Source of the DNA: Blastobasis lacticolella | Lineage: Eukaryota; Arthropoda; Insecta; Lepidoptera; Blastobasidae | DNA length: 64,000 nt | NCBI GenBank assembly: GCA_905147135.1 | Contig: LR990042.1 | Location: 15,367,545 to 15,431,544 of the forward strand | Direction of reading: 5' to 3' | Translations under genes and position numbers: made by a program | Notes under the pieces: model-generated | Seen by the model: the letters and a program-made list of their open reading frames with translations, nothing else | Databases searched by the model: none | Told to the model about the DNA's origin: nothing | Shown here: positions 11,140 to 20,991 of the stretch, in pieces | How positions within the stretch are numbered: position 1 is the first letter of the stretch | How the letters are laid out: every line of letters begins with the position of its first letter

Positions 11140-11634
11140 CTACTACTGATGCAGACCCTAGTCTTGCCCATCTGAGACTACGCAGACGTGTGTTACCTTG
11201 ACGTGAACGAAGCCTACCTCAACAAGCTTGAGCGCCTACTGAACAACTGTATTCGATTTATCTTCGGGCTTCGGAAGTATGACCACATTTCTGAATACAG
11301 GGAAAAGCTGGGTTGGCTAACCATCCGCGAGAGAAGGAAGTCTCGTATCCTCTCAACACTTTTTTCCATTCTTGACAATCCTTCCTCGCTGGGTTATTTA
11401 CGAGAACAATTCAACTTTTTACATGCAGCACATGACCGTGATCTACGTTCCTCCAGCAATTTGCGTCTGGACATTCCACCTCATCGCACTAATTTCTACA
11501 GCCATGCATTTGCAGTCCACGCAGCGCGTCTCTGGAATGAAATTCCTGAGGATGTCCGAAAATCACAAAATCGCTTTACCTTCAAAAAGCTAGTGAAGAA
11601 ATTCTTTATAGATAAAAGGCCTAACAATAAATAG
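11140..11634 (+). pseudogene. LINE reverse transcriptase, C-terminal part after nested insertion
   Basis: The interrupted LINE continues with DYADVCYLDVNEAYLNKLER, GLRKYDHISEYREKLGWL and HAARLWNEIPEDVRKSQN, ending at TAG 11,632-11,634. It aligns residue by residue with the C-terminus of family B (DYADVCFLDINEDLLNKLER). An in-frame TGA follows LPI at about 11,170. There is no clear poly-A or tail repeat afterwards. Confidence 0.87.
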
Positions 11635-11707
11635 TATATGTGTTGATATAGTATATGTATCTATAGTATTTATGATAGGTTTATTATTTGTATCGTATTG
11701 TATTTAT

Positions 11708-11870
11708 TGTGGGGTATGTATGTATGTATGTAAACTCTTTATTGCAATTAAAAAGAAATACAGTAGGTAGAAAAATATCATTTTACAACGCAAAGGCGGG
11801 CTTATCCCACAATGGGGTTATGGTATATCAGTAATATCAGTATTATTAGTTAATTAAATATACTTGCTCT
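11708..11870 (-). repeat. LINE 3' end fragment with (TGTA)n tail
   Basis: GTATGTATGTATGTATGTAA is followed by ACTCTTTATTGCAAT, AATACAG and CAAAGGCGGGCTTATC. It matches the 3' UTR of the element ending at 1,393 (CTCTTTATTGCACA, GGCAAAGGCGGCCTTATC), but the tail is TGTA instead of ATCT. The minus strand is the sense strand. Confidence 0.75.
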
Positions 11871-11899
11871 CTGTACCGCTTTTGGCACCTACTCTTTCG

Positions 11900-12010
11900 C
11901 TTTACGCATGGCCTACTGGTTGACTGGTAGATAAAGCCTTGATGGCTTTAAGTCTACCAATTGTATTATTTTTAGTGCAGTAAAGTTTTTAAATAAATAA
12001 ATAAATAAAT
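11900..12010 (+). repeat. LINE 3' tail with (AAAT)n end
   Basis: The block GCCTACTGGTTGACTGGTAG ... GCTTTAAGTCTACCAATTG ... GTGCAGTAAAG ends in AAATAAATAAATAAATAAAT (11,991-12,010). The same block, without the long simple tail, is at 53,618-53,690. It resembles common lepidopteran RTE-type LINE 3' ends; the family is from memory and not verified. Confidence 0.6.
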
Positions 12011-12018
12011 CGTATCAG

Positions 12019-12200
12019 CCGGAATACGTCCACTGATGGGCATAGGCCTCCCCCAGAGATCTTAAGCTTGGCAATCCTTCGGGGTATGTCGGTGACCTTA
12101 GTTCGCTTGTAGATCTCTTCATTCCTGATTCGATCGGACACTGAGACTCCGAGCATTGGCCTTTCCATTGCCCTTTGGGTGACAATAAGTTTTCTTATAA
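12019..12200 (-). pseudogene. RTE-like LINE RT C-terminal fragment, internally deleted
   Basis: The minus strand reads VTQRAMERPMLGVSVSD, RIRNEEIYKRTKVTDIPRRI and AKLK, then jumps to GGGLCPSVDV. Related copies at 62,338-62,490 and 50,860-50,890 continue KLKWQWA(G/S)HIA, so an internal deletion has joined the RT C-terminus to the 3' end. The terminal block AGGCCTATGCCCATCAGTGG parallels 18,865-18,890. Confidence 0.8.
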
Positions 12201-12411
12201 GGTCTGCAGTGAGCGGACACGTCTCTGTTCCCTAGATTTAACTTTACTTTATTTTTATTATTTGTCGGTATAGGCTACAGTAATTCTCAAGGAATTTGTC
12301 AAGTACCCATAACGTTTCAAAAGAGACAGCCCTAAACACGAAAAATGATACTTGCTGATCATGATGATATGATGTCAATGATGTTATACCGTGAAATAAC
12401 CGTAAATTTCG

Positions 12412-12546
12412 ATCATTCCCGTTGTCCCCCAAATCATCCTCACACCCTAACCTATATATCTATCCCTTTCACACTCGTCGCAACTTACCACCAGTGTGAA
12501 AGAGAGGGTTGATTTGGGTGTCAATATTCGGGGGACAATGGCTATG
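12412..12546. repeat. Palindromic repeat built on ATTCCCGTTGTCCCCC
   Basis: The left end ATTCCCGTTGTCCCCCAAAT and the right end ATTCGGGGGACAATGGCTAT are imperfect inverted repeats. An inner perfect 10-bp inverted pair (CTTTCACACT / AGTGTGAAAG) encloses the centre. The same ATTCCCGTTGTCCCC arm occurs at 1,310, 6,711 and 15,509. Confidence 0.75.
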
Positions 12547-15390
12547 AGCCGAAAATTTAAAGTGTTCAAGAGTGGTTCAAGAGATACAATCCTGTGATAG
12601 CCGGACGGCGAATGGACGACGGACAGACGAATGGAACATCAAATGGAACAAAGGTCACGTTTCGCCCTTGGATACGTATCCCTAAAAATGATACAAATTT
12701 AGACGCGGTGATAAAGCTACTACCTTGTCGTGTAGTGTCGTGATGCGTCAAAAGTATGTCGGTTTCATACATTTACTATGGTAAAGCGATAGAGAGAGAG
12801 AGAAAGAGATAGAGACACGCTACGATACGACACTTCACATTATTGTGTTATTTAACCAAAGTAAATGTATGACACCGGTATGCTTCTGCCGCGTCACGTC
12901 ACGACACAATAGTGTGTCTTAGGATGCGCGCGCGCGGGTTTTTACCGAAACTAGGATCAAAAGAAATTGCCGATACCGACGGCGCGACTGTTCTTCCTTC
13001 TTTCTTTCTTCAGTTCGCTTGCAAACGCGATACCAATACGACATTGTTACGGCGAAAGTGTACTCACAAGTTTAAAAAGTATTTTCAAGTGTGTTAGGTA
13101 TTTTGTGATGCCTAGTGCAAATGAAAAACATCGTTACGATGCCCAGGAATATTTTAACATGCTAATGTGTGATGGTGCTGTAACTTCTCAGTCACCCTAA
13201 TACCTATCTGTCTGTATAAATACACACATACGAGTATATACCTATAAAGAAAAGACATCTCATAACAAATATCATTTCGCATATTGTGATTTGGCCGTAA
13301 GCGAGTGATCGTCTAGTTATTGATTTAAATTTTCAGACACATTACGTTGTGTACACATTTTGAAAAACGTCACAAAGAATATGTTAGTTTATAGCAATAC
13401 TCTGTAATTCAACTGCACGAATATTCGGAAGATATTCGCAAATGATTAAAATTTTGTTCACATAAATAAAAGTAAAATCAAATATAATAAAACGAAACAT
13501 AAATCCGCGTAAATAAGATGATTTAAATGTAATCCACGCAAATCGAAATAGTCAAACAATTCATAAACTCCGTACAAGAAATCAAACAAAGTATAAAGTA
13601 AACATGCGACTTAGCTTTGACAGCACTCGATACGGCAACGGATTCTTCTTTCTTCTGTGGCCACTCTAACCCTATGATTGCGAAACCCTAACGTTATCCT
13701 CACTTAAATAATATAGAATAGAGGCCTTTAGGGCTCGGAAAACCTACCTAATCGATAAGGAACTGAGACTCCCATCACACCTCATATCTCAGCCAACCAG
13801 CAAAGCCTTCGACATTAAACGAACCAGTGACCTACATTGTCTACTTCGCTCAAACCGTCACACATATTCCGATCGACTCACGAGTCAAAGGAGCGACTAT
13901 TATTTAAATTTTATTTACTTCGCGTGTGTAAGTTGTGTGCCTAGTGTGAGGGACGATAACGACTCGGGCCAGGATTCGATCCAAACTCGAGATTAATGTC
14001 CGTAGGAAAATGTCATTAAAGCTTTAAAAGCACAAAGGGTATTAAACGGAACATGGGCCAAAATCGTACCAGAATTCGGCGGCAAACCTAGGCGTAGACT
14101 TAGTTAGAGCGCCTAGGCCATCGAAGACCAAGTCGGGATTCGTGCCGGACTCATTCTCTTAGAGTGTATTCGATGTCACATCCGAAACTGTGTCCCAGGT
14201 TAGTTTTATAGTTTTTTATTCAGTGAGGGTGAGTACTGATGATATTTAATTAGGAAATATTTTCCTCAAAATTTGTGTTTTAATCACCTTTCACACTTAT
14301 GTTGAAATCTCTAAGAGCCCTAATAAATACTCTTAACTACCATAAAAGTAATGAGAATGTAACTTACGCTTTCGAAACTTAGAAACAAAGACAAATGTAA
14401 AACAAACCAAATCACTGACACTACGTAGATTAAGAAATGTATAGAGTACGAAAAAAACGACACAAAGTGAAAGATAACACTAAATTTTGCCTGTCGTCTA
14501 ACCAATCAATAGCGTAAATTTATTACGGGCTTTTGAAGTAAAATAATTCTCTTATCGTCAAATAAATTGTTTAAGTTTATTACAAAACCAAGTTTTGGTT
14601 AAGTATTTGAGAGCATTTGTTAAAAGAAATCATGATAAGCAAACTATTTTTTAACCACACACTGCTCTGTGTATGATATGCGTATTCATTTCCAAGTCCA
14701 TCAACTACAACCATATGATATATAAATAAATTGTACGGTGACGAGCTCATGGTACATAGTGATCGTTACAGTGCCAATTTGAGCCGCATCTAATTCGGCG
14801 CTCGCGAAACGTGGAGTAGGTAAGTACCTAGGTACATTGCTTTGCTTGTTATCTTCGGTTTGTACGTGTGCGCATAGTGATGCTAGCTCATGTTATACTG
14901 GCGCTAAATAGGTTGATGTGCTGCCATCTGTACCTAATTAATTTTGTAATGTAATTTAAACAAAAAGCAATTGGTACTAAAATTCTGAACAGCTGAAGAA
15001 AGAAGGTTGAAATTTTGACACCGTCTGCGCCATCAAAAGTTAGGAAGACAGCAGGTACCAATCGGAAACAGTCTGCGACTTATGGCTTAGCAGTTATTTA
15101 GGTTTAAATAAGGGAATTTTGTGACTTATTTGCTTTGGTTAACAGGTGTTAGGTACCAGGTGGTACCATTTTGACGAAAACCTCATTTGCTTTGTACGGC
15201 CACATACGGGGACAAACCATCGTGCAGTAGGTTTTTCCCCGTACTAGTTAGGTAGAATACGTCAAAGCGGCCGCCGCCCGGGGTCAGTGACCACTAGTCA
15301 CGTGGGCCAGCGAGAGGCGTGCGCCAGATGTTGTACATTGCGCGTCGCAATTCATTATTTATTTTAGGTAGCGAAATTATGAAGTCATTT
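12547..15390. other. Gene-free stretch
   Basis: No gene can be supported. A GA-rich run (12,789-12,815) and a (CG)-rich patch (12,925-12,940) are present. ORFs are short, without domain or good codon pattern. Sequence around 13,700-14,200 is less AT-rich and could hold a non-coding exon, but I see no decisive splice or promoter signal. Confidence 0.5.
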
Positions 15391-15482
15391 CCGCGGGTAT
15401 GTTTCTTTGGGAAGGTTGTTCAGTTTCATGGGTAGAATATGGGGTTTCAATTAATGCTAGCGGTCTTTTTACATCCTGTATA
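15391..15482 (-). repeat. About 92-bp repeat end, inverted partner of 6,845-6,937
   Basis: This is the reverse complement of the block at 6,845. It starts TTTCCGCGGGTATGTTTC and ends TTTTTACATCCTGTA, followed directly by the ATTCCCGTTGTCCCC palindrome. The two together would bracket about 8.6 kb. Confidence 0.7.
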
Positions 15483-15508
15483 TCTATGTCATGTAAAATA
15501 TAGGGATC

Positions 15509-15616
15509 ATTCCCGTTGTCCCCCGAATGCTATCCCCCGAATGGGGGACAACGGGAATTTAAGTTTCGTTGTCCCCCGAATTGAAAAATGGGGGACAACG
15601 GGAATAAATATTCCCG
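15509..15616. repeat. Compound palindrome: best copy of the ATTCCCGTTGTCCCC family
   Basis: The first hairpin has perfect 15-bp arms at 15,509-15,523 and 15,544-15,558. A second one follows at once with 11-bp arms CGTTGTCCCCC (15,567-15,577) and GGGGGACAACG (15,590-15,600), and the second right arm runs on to GGGAAT before another ATTCCCG. Several alternative foldbacks are therefore possible. It is non-coding. Confidence 0.85.
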
Positions 15617-16620
15617 ATGTCCACCACTTTTAAATTTAATTATTTTTGTTTAGAAATTTAAGTGCCATTGTGCTCAGCTGTATAAACTGGCGTTACATTT
15701 ACATTCTTTACGTAATTAAAAAAGAACATTCGAGTTTGTAAAATGTATATTGCTTATCAAATGAGAAATTACTTACTATTAAAACTTTAAATTTATAATA
15801 CAAGGTCTACATCTAAAAACTTTTGTAGTACATTTTTAGTTGAAGTTGTTCATTCTCACATCTTTACTTTTCATGCTGCTTTCATTGTTACACTTACAAT
15901 AACTGGACAATAACGATGTATTTTACAGTACAAAATCTGTCTTTGTTTTATTAGTTTGTTTTATTAGTTTTATGATCCGTAGCTGAATTAAGCGAGATTT
16001 TATGAATCAAACAAAGTACTAATAGGTAAACAACGTTTATGCAAAATTCTAACCAAATGTAATGACACAATTATCGATCACATAATCAAATATTTATCCT
16101 TTAAAAATGGGACAGTAGTATTACGAACGATTAAATAAATAATCGATTATATAAATAAATAAAACTAATACAAAATATAAAGAATCAATGATACAAGTTT
16201 GTACTTAACTCTTTGCCGGCTCTGGAGCAAAAGTCCCTCCCAGTCTTTTGACTGGACTTTTATACTACCTTCTAGCCGGAAATGTAATTTCTATTCTCAT
16301 TTCCGGTCTCCTAAATTTACTGATAGATTGATTAAATGTTAATTTAATGTATTACAATACTTTTAATATTAATTAACATTATTATAAATTTATCACATAA
16401 ATAATTAAGGAAGTTTCTTATAAACAGTACTTAACTGATCAAAGATAAACAATCGTTCAGAAATCACCACACTTCGTTCTGAAGTTGGTAAAATGATTAC
16501 AAAAGTATTTTGAAATATGTATTATAATTAATCACGATATTTAATACCAATTAAAACATACTAAAATACCTTATATTTAACACATGCAAGAAATACTAGT
16601 TTTATCAAGTGAGCTTTTTA
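15617..16620. other. AT-rich stretch; possible piggyBac 3' terminus near 16,206
   Basis: I see no gene. At 16,206 the sequence TTAACTCTTTGCCGGC could be a TTAA target site followed by a piggyBac-like end, on the correct side for the minus-strand transposase at 16,620-17,700. It is followed by a short foldback (AGTC ... GACT). The matching opposite end was not found. Confidence 0.4.
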
Positions 16621-16624
16621 TTAA

Positions 16625-17700
16625 TTGTTTAGTGTGATACATTATAAAACATTCAACATGAACACCAACGTTACACTTCACACATCTTGTAGGGCATTGT
16701 CTATGGCATTGTCTGCACCTGGTTCTTTTTTCCTGCTTAGTGGCAAAGTGATCTTTGCCGTCATATCGAGATTCAAAGGATAATATTGAAGATGGACGAC
16801 TAGGGCCTGGCTTTTCACGTTGTTTATTACAATCAATAATTGAATTTGCAATACGTCTTTGAAGTTCAGCATATCCATATTTCCACCATTATGCTTGTAG
16901 AGCAGCCAAGAATTTGTACAGACATGTAAATGTAATGAAGAATCAGGGGCATGTACCACTTTTTTCCTCTAAAACTAGTTCGCAGTGCAGATATATTTTG
17001 GTCCGATAAATTAACTCCACCCATGTTCTTATTGTATTGTTGAACAAGATGGGGATGAGATACAGATATCTTTTTTTTTGTTATTGAGAATAGCGGTCAG
17101 TTTTATGGACTGGTGTACCAACTGCATTGGAACATACGGAAATCATACTATTGTCATGTCACTTGCAAATTATTATATCGTCCGATACACGTTAATCGTA
17201 AAAGCCTCTCTCTTTTGTTTAAGCGTCTTTATTACTCATCAAAGGACACTTTCCCGACCTATTCTCTCTAATAATCCCAGTAATACGAAAGCCTCGCTCA
17301 GCGAGTTAATGGATCAAAGGTAAACCAGTAAAGAAATTATCTACACAGAGGTGGTAATCTTTGCCATATCCTAACCGTGCTAAGTGATCTGTATAAGTCA
17401 AAATCACTCTAGCGCCGAGACCTAGTTGAGAATAGCGATCGTTTGTAAAAGTAGACGCACTTTGATATGATTCAAACCATGTAATGTAACCTCCTGATGT
17501 TGCACCGACCCATAATTTATATCCGTACTCGATAGGCTTGCCGCGAATAAATTGCTTGCAGCCGTGGCGACCAAAATACGGAACCATGGCTTCATCAATG
17601 CTATTGTTTTCCTTATGTGGGCAATGCTTGCGATTCCCATTCTTCTTCTATTCACCGACAGTAACCGCTCACTAACAGAATTTTAACTAAACATTTTATC
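16625..17700 (-). pseudogene. piggyBac-type transposase, decayed
   Basis: On the minus strand, 17,587-17,306 reads MVPYFGRHGCKQFIRGKPIE ... YGYKLWVGATSGGYITWFES ... VDNFFTGLPLIH, a characteristic stretch of the piggyBac DDE domain (DDE_Tnp_1_7). Farther down, NSWLLYKHNGGNMDMLNFK (about 16,911-16,855) is the segment before the C-terminus. In another frame at about 16,715-16,640, RCRQCHRQCPTRCVKCNV and HVECF give the Cys-rich C-terminal zinc-binding domain. The N-terminal part is lost or scrambled, and several frameshifts separate the pieces. It is inactive. Confidence 0.85.
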
Positions 17701-17759
17701 TCTTCGATCTTGACGTCAGCAGGAAGATATTGTTGTGCTAAATATCTTGTTTCGGTTCT

Positions 17760-18112
17760 TTTTTTATGTCATACAGTAGGCAAACAGGCAAGCCTGGCCA
17801 CCTGCTGAAAAGCGGTCACCAGTGCCGATAGACATTAGTAACACCAAGAGTATCGCCAATGCGTAGCCCACCACTATAACAAGTTGCTCTGGCAGCAAAG
17901 ACAAAAAAAAATGCCCATCCACTGCCAAAGCCACGGTTCCCCAAATCCCCACTCCATTGAGCACTGGAAACCTTAATCACCGGCAGAAACACAATGCTAT
18001 TTAAAAGAGTATTGTTTAGCTGCGGTATTCTGTAAGTCGGAGGTAATTCCCCAGTCGGGCGGCTTCAATTCGAACGGGTTACCCCGCTATGCCTTACCTC
18101 TCTCGGTTATTA
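17760..18112 (-). mobile_element. 350-bp SINE-like retroposon, copy 1
   Basis: Read on the minus strand, it ends CCGCTTGCCTGTTTGCC-like sequence ... CATAAAAAAA. Full-length relatives are at 30,991-31,340 (same orientation) and 60,515-60,826 (opposite), with partial copies at 33,697, 35,279 and 53,926. No ORF is shared between copies. The last ~100 bp resembles the 3' end of LINE A (900-1,020), which suggests mobilisation by that LINE. It abuts the 5' side of the piggyBac relic. Confidence 0.75.
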
Positions 18113-18622
18113 GCAATTCAAACACTTCTTCGGAAAAGAACAAACAAAACCATTCTATTGGAGTTTTCTCAAGAGGGTCTGGTGTCTTTATCAGTCCGAT
18201 CTATCTAAATATTGCCCCTGGCTGGTATCCTCGTCTTCATTTTCAAGAGTAGGTGCGATATCATGCAGCGTCAAGGATCTAAAATAATTGTAGAATACAT
18301 TTTTAACTATATTTATCGTTTATTTGGCTCACGCATAGACCTACTGTACCCTATTCGGTACACCTAGTTTAGTATTGAGTTTATCTTCCAAAAAATACCT
18401 AAATGTCGTTATATCCTACAATAATTTTAGGATAATTATAATAAATATTAAAATTCGTAATAAACAATATAAAACTTACCTTTTTGAAGACATTGTAATT
18501 ATTTTCCTTTTTTGTCTGGCTAATTACAAATAATGTATCAAAAACACTCCTACAAATTATTTTTTATCGTAATATAAACACTCTCAGTTTACCGTCACAA
18601 CTCAAATAAATAGTGATTATCA

Positions 18623-18905
18623 TGTGGGTATGTCAAAAATCCGGCCGTGTGGTGTCCGGCAGAGTAGAATAGCACCAACCCCTTACACTCATGGGTGTCG
18701 TACAAGGCGACTAATGTTTTCGAGGCAAAAGATCAAGAGTCTCCGTAGTCTGGAAAATGGGCAGCAGCATTTTCCATTGTTATATTTAAACACTGCGATC
18801 TCCAACCCGCCTGCCAAGCGTGGAGATTATGGCAATAGCCTCCACTTTCGTGGGAGAGGCCCTAAGTCCTGCAGTGGACTGTTACGGGCTGTGATGATGA
18901 TGTCA
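18623..18905 (+). repeat. SINE-like unit with RTE-type 3' end and (GATGAT) tail
   Basis: The unit contains CCTTACACTCATGGGTGTCG, CAAGGCGACTAATG, CCTGCCAAGCGTGGAGATTA and GTGGGAGAGGCCC ... CAGTGGAC, ending TGATGATGATG. This is a familiar interspersed lepidopteran unit (recognition from memory). Its 3' end parallels the RTE fragment at 12,019. No coding capacity is seen. Confidence 0.65.
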
Positions 18906-20798
18906 AAAATTATTAATTCACTGTTACCACATAGGGTACGGTCGGTCTATATGGGTTAATACTACTTGGTTACTGTTATTTTATGTTATTGACTTTTTAA
19001 AAGCTTTATATGTGCTATAAACATATCGTATAACCACACAGTGCCAACACACATAACTGGTTTGCTTTGTGGATAAAACAAAATGGCTTTGAGCTACAAT
19101 TTAATTTTCAATTATGATTATCGGCACTGAAATGAAACAAAAACAGAATACATGTCTCCTTAATCATAAATGAAAAATACAAATGGCCGCCATTTTATAT
19201 GTGTGCGTGATTTGAGGGTTGCCACACACATAATACATGTTGCCCTCTTTACTAATTTATGTATTAGGTTAGCAACACAACCGTACAATAATAAATAAAT
19301 AAAGTTTTTTATTTCAGACTTTTAATTCTTGCATTATAATTAGCAAGGAGAACAATGCGGTCTCTGCCTATTCCTTTGGGAAAAAGTTGTACAGTAATTC
19401 TTGATTTCTAAAATCCTTTTGTAGGTATACAATGCAATGCTCGTGTATTGCAGTGAGTATTAAAATATAGTAGTTTATGCAACTTTATGTGATTATAGTT
19501 TGACAGTGTTTTGATACCTAATTATATGCAGATGCATACACCTTTATCTACACAAATTATGAGTCTATTCATTATATCCTATATCACGTCAGCCAAAGCA
19601 AGATACGGATAAGATGTAATTCAAGGAAAAATGCCACACAGGCGGACTGCTACACAGGTTGAGTGTCACACAGGCTGACTGCTTCACAGGCGGATTGCCT
19701 CACAGACAGAATGCCATACAAACGGTATGCCACACAAGCGAGGAGTCTGAAACGGTTTATCAACAATCGATTGATCCATGAACTGTTTTTCCAAAAATCG
19801 ATAGATCCATGAATTGTTCGTCAGCGGAACAGTTAGTCAGTTAATGTTTCACCAACACAATCGTCGGACCATTAACTTTAAATCCACAGAACATTTGCCC
19901 CATGAACTATTCGTCAAATTAATTATAATTATTCGCCAAGGACCGTTTCGCCCACAATCATTTATTGGGACTAAACATTAAGTAGGTCCAACGAAAGGAG
20001 AGAACCCGTGTACCCGTAGTGGTACCCGTGCGAAGCCGGGGCAGGCCGCTAGTCTAAATGAAAGAGCTTGTCCTTTCAACCTTGACCATGCACTTGTTGT
20101 TTTAATAGAGCGGCCATGAAAGTTAATAAACTACGTCATTGTTTCGATGTTTATTTGTTTAGTAACATAACAAGTTTTGTTCATTTATTTATTCGTATGG
20201 GTAACGAACCAAGACAATGCTCACACACGATGTTACAATACTCCTTTACATCCCTACCTCTAATATTACCACAAATGGCAAAGAAACGAACCAACTGGAT
20301 CTCACTCCAAACAACTGGAACTCTCTTGGTCGTCGCAAACGTGACTTCAAATATTTTTATTGTGTCCTCAAAGTATAGACAGCTTCGAAGCGTCTCGGTG
20401 GTGCGTGATTGAGGCGTTCTGCACGACTCAAAACTTATTTTTGATTTACTTATGAACGCTATAGTATCTAAAGCATATAAGGCGCTTGGTTTCATTAAAC
20501 TAATAAGATATTGTGTTGTACTGTGATGGTCCGTCGTCCTCAAATGTAATCATGCTGTTCACGGTGTACCTCCCCCCTACTACTTACCCATTGTAAATGA
20601 ATAACTCAACTTCTCACTCATTCACTCATTCTCACACAAACTCATTCACACGTTAACCCTAAAGTGCTACTTCTATTTATTACCTAACGCGTAATCGTAC
20701 ATTTCTGACATTACTATGGCCTCGTGATGGTCTAGTTATTCCTACGTTGTGTTTGTGGTAACCCAAGACTTTTAGAGTTGGAAGATAAACAGGTTACT
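18906..20798. other. Gene-free stretch with minisatellite and repeat tail
   Basis: It contains the 16-bp minisatellite (19,632-19,743), a diverged tandem region after it (GATCCATGAACTGTT-like units, 19,768-19,930), and a repeat tail at 20,013-20,055 (CCCGTGCGAAGCCGGGGCAG ... CGCTAGT) related to 39,700-39,735. No gene is supported. Confidence 0.6.
19632..19743. repeat. 16-bp minisatellite, seven diverged units
   Basis: Seven consecutive 16-mers follow the pattern TGCCACACAGGCGGAC, each with 1-6 changes and no length change. Start positions are 19,632, 19,648, 19,664, 19,680, 19,696, 19,712 and 19,728. Confidence 0.9.
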
Positions 20799-20799
20799 A

Positions 20800-20991
20800 T
20801 GATTACGGCTAAGGAATGGAATGCGTTGCCTGCGAGTGTGTTCCCTGATCAATATAATCTGGATGCCTTCAAGGCTAGAGTGAATAGGCTGTTCCTAGAC
20901 AGGCATGCTCCATCTTCGACCGCATCGTCACTAACCACCAGGTGAGGTGGCGGTCAAATGCCTGTCAAGTAAAGTAATAAAAAAAAAAATT
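20800..20991 (+). pseudogene. LINE 3' end (same subfamily as 10,735-11,133)
   Basis: [31 protein letters not shown] and HAPSS are followed by stops, a CAGGTGAGGTGGCGG segment and an A-run at 20,979-20,989. It is a strongly 5'-truncated retrocopy; nucleotide identity to 10,975-11,095 is high. Confidence 0.85.
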
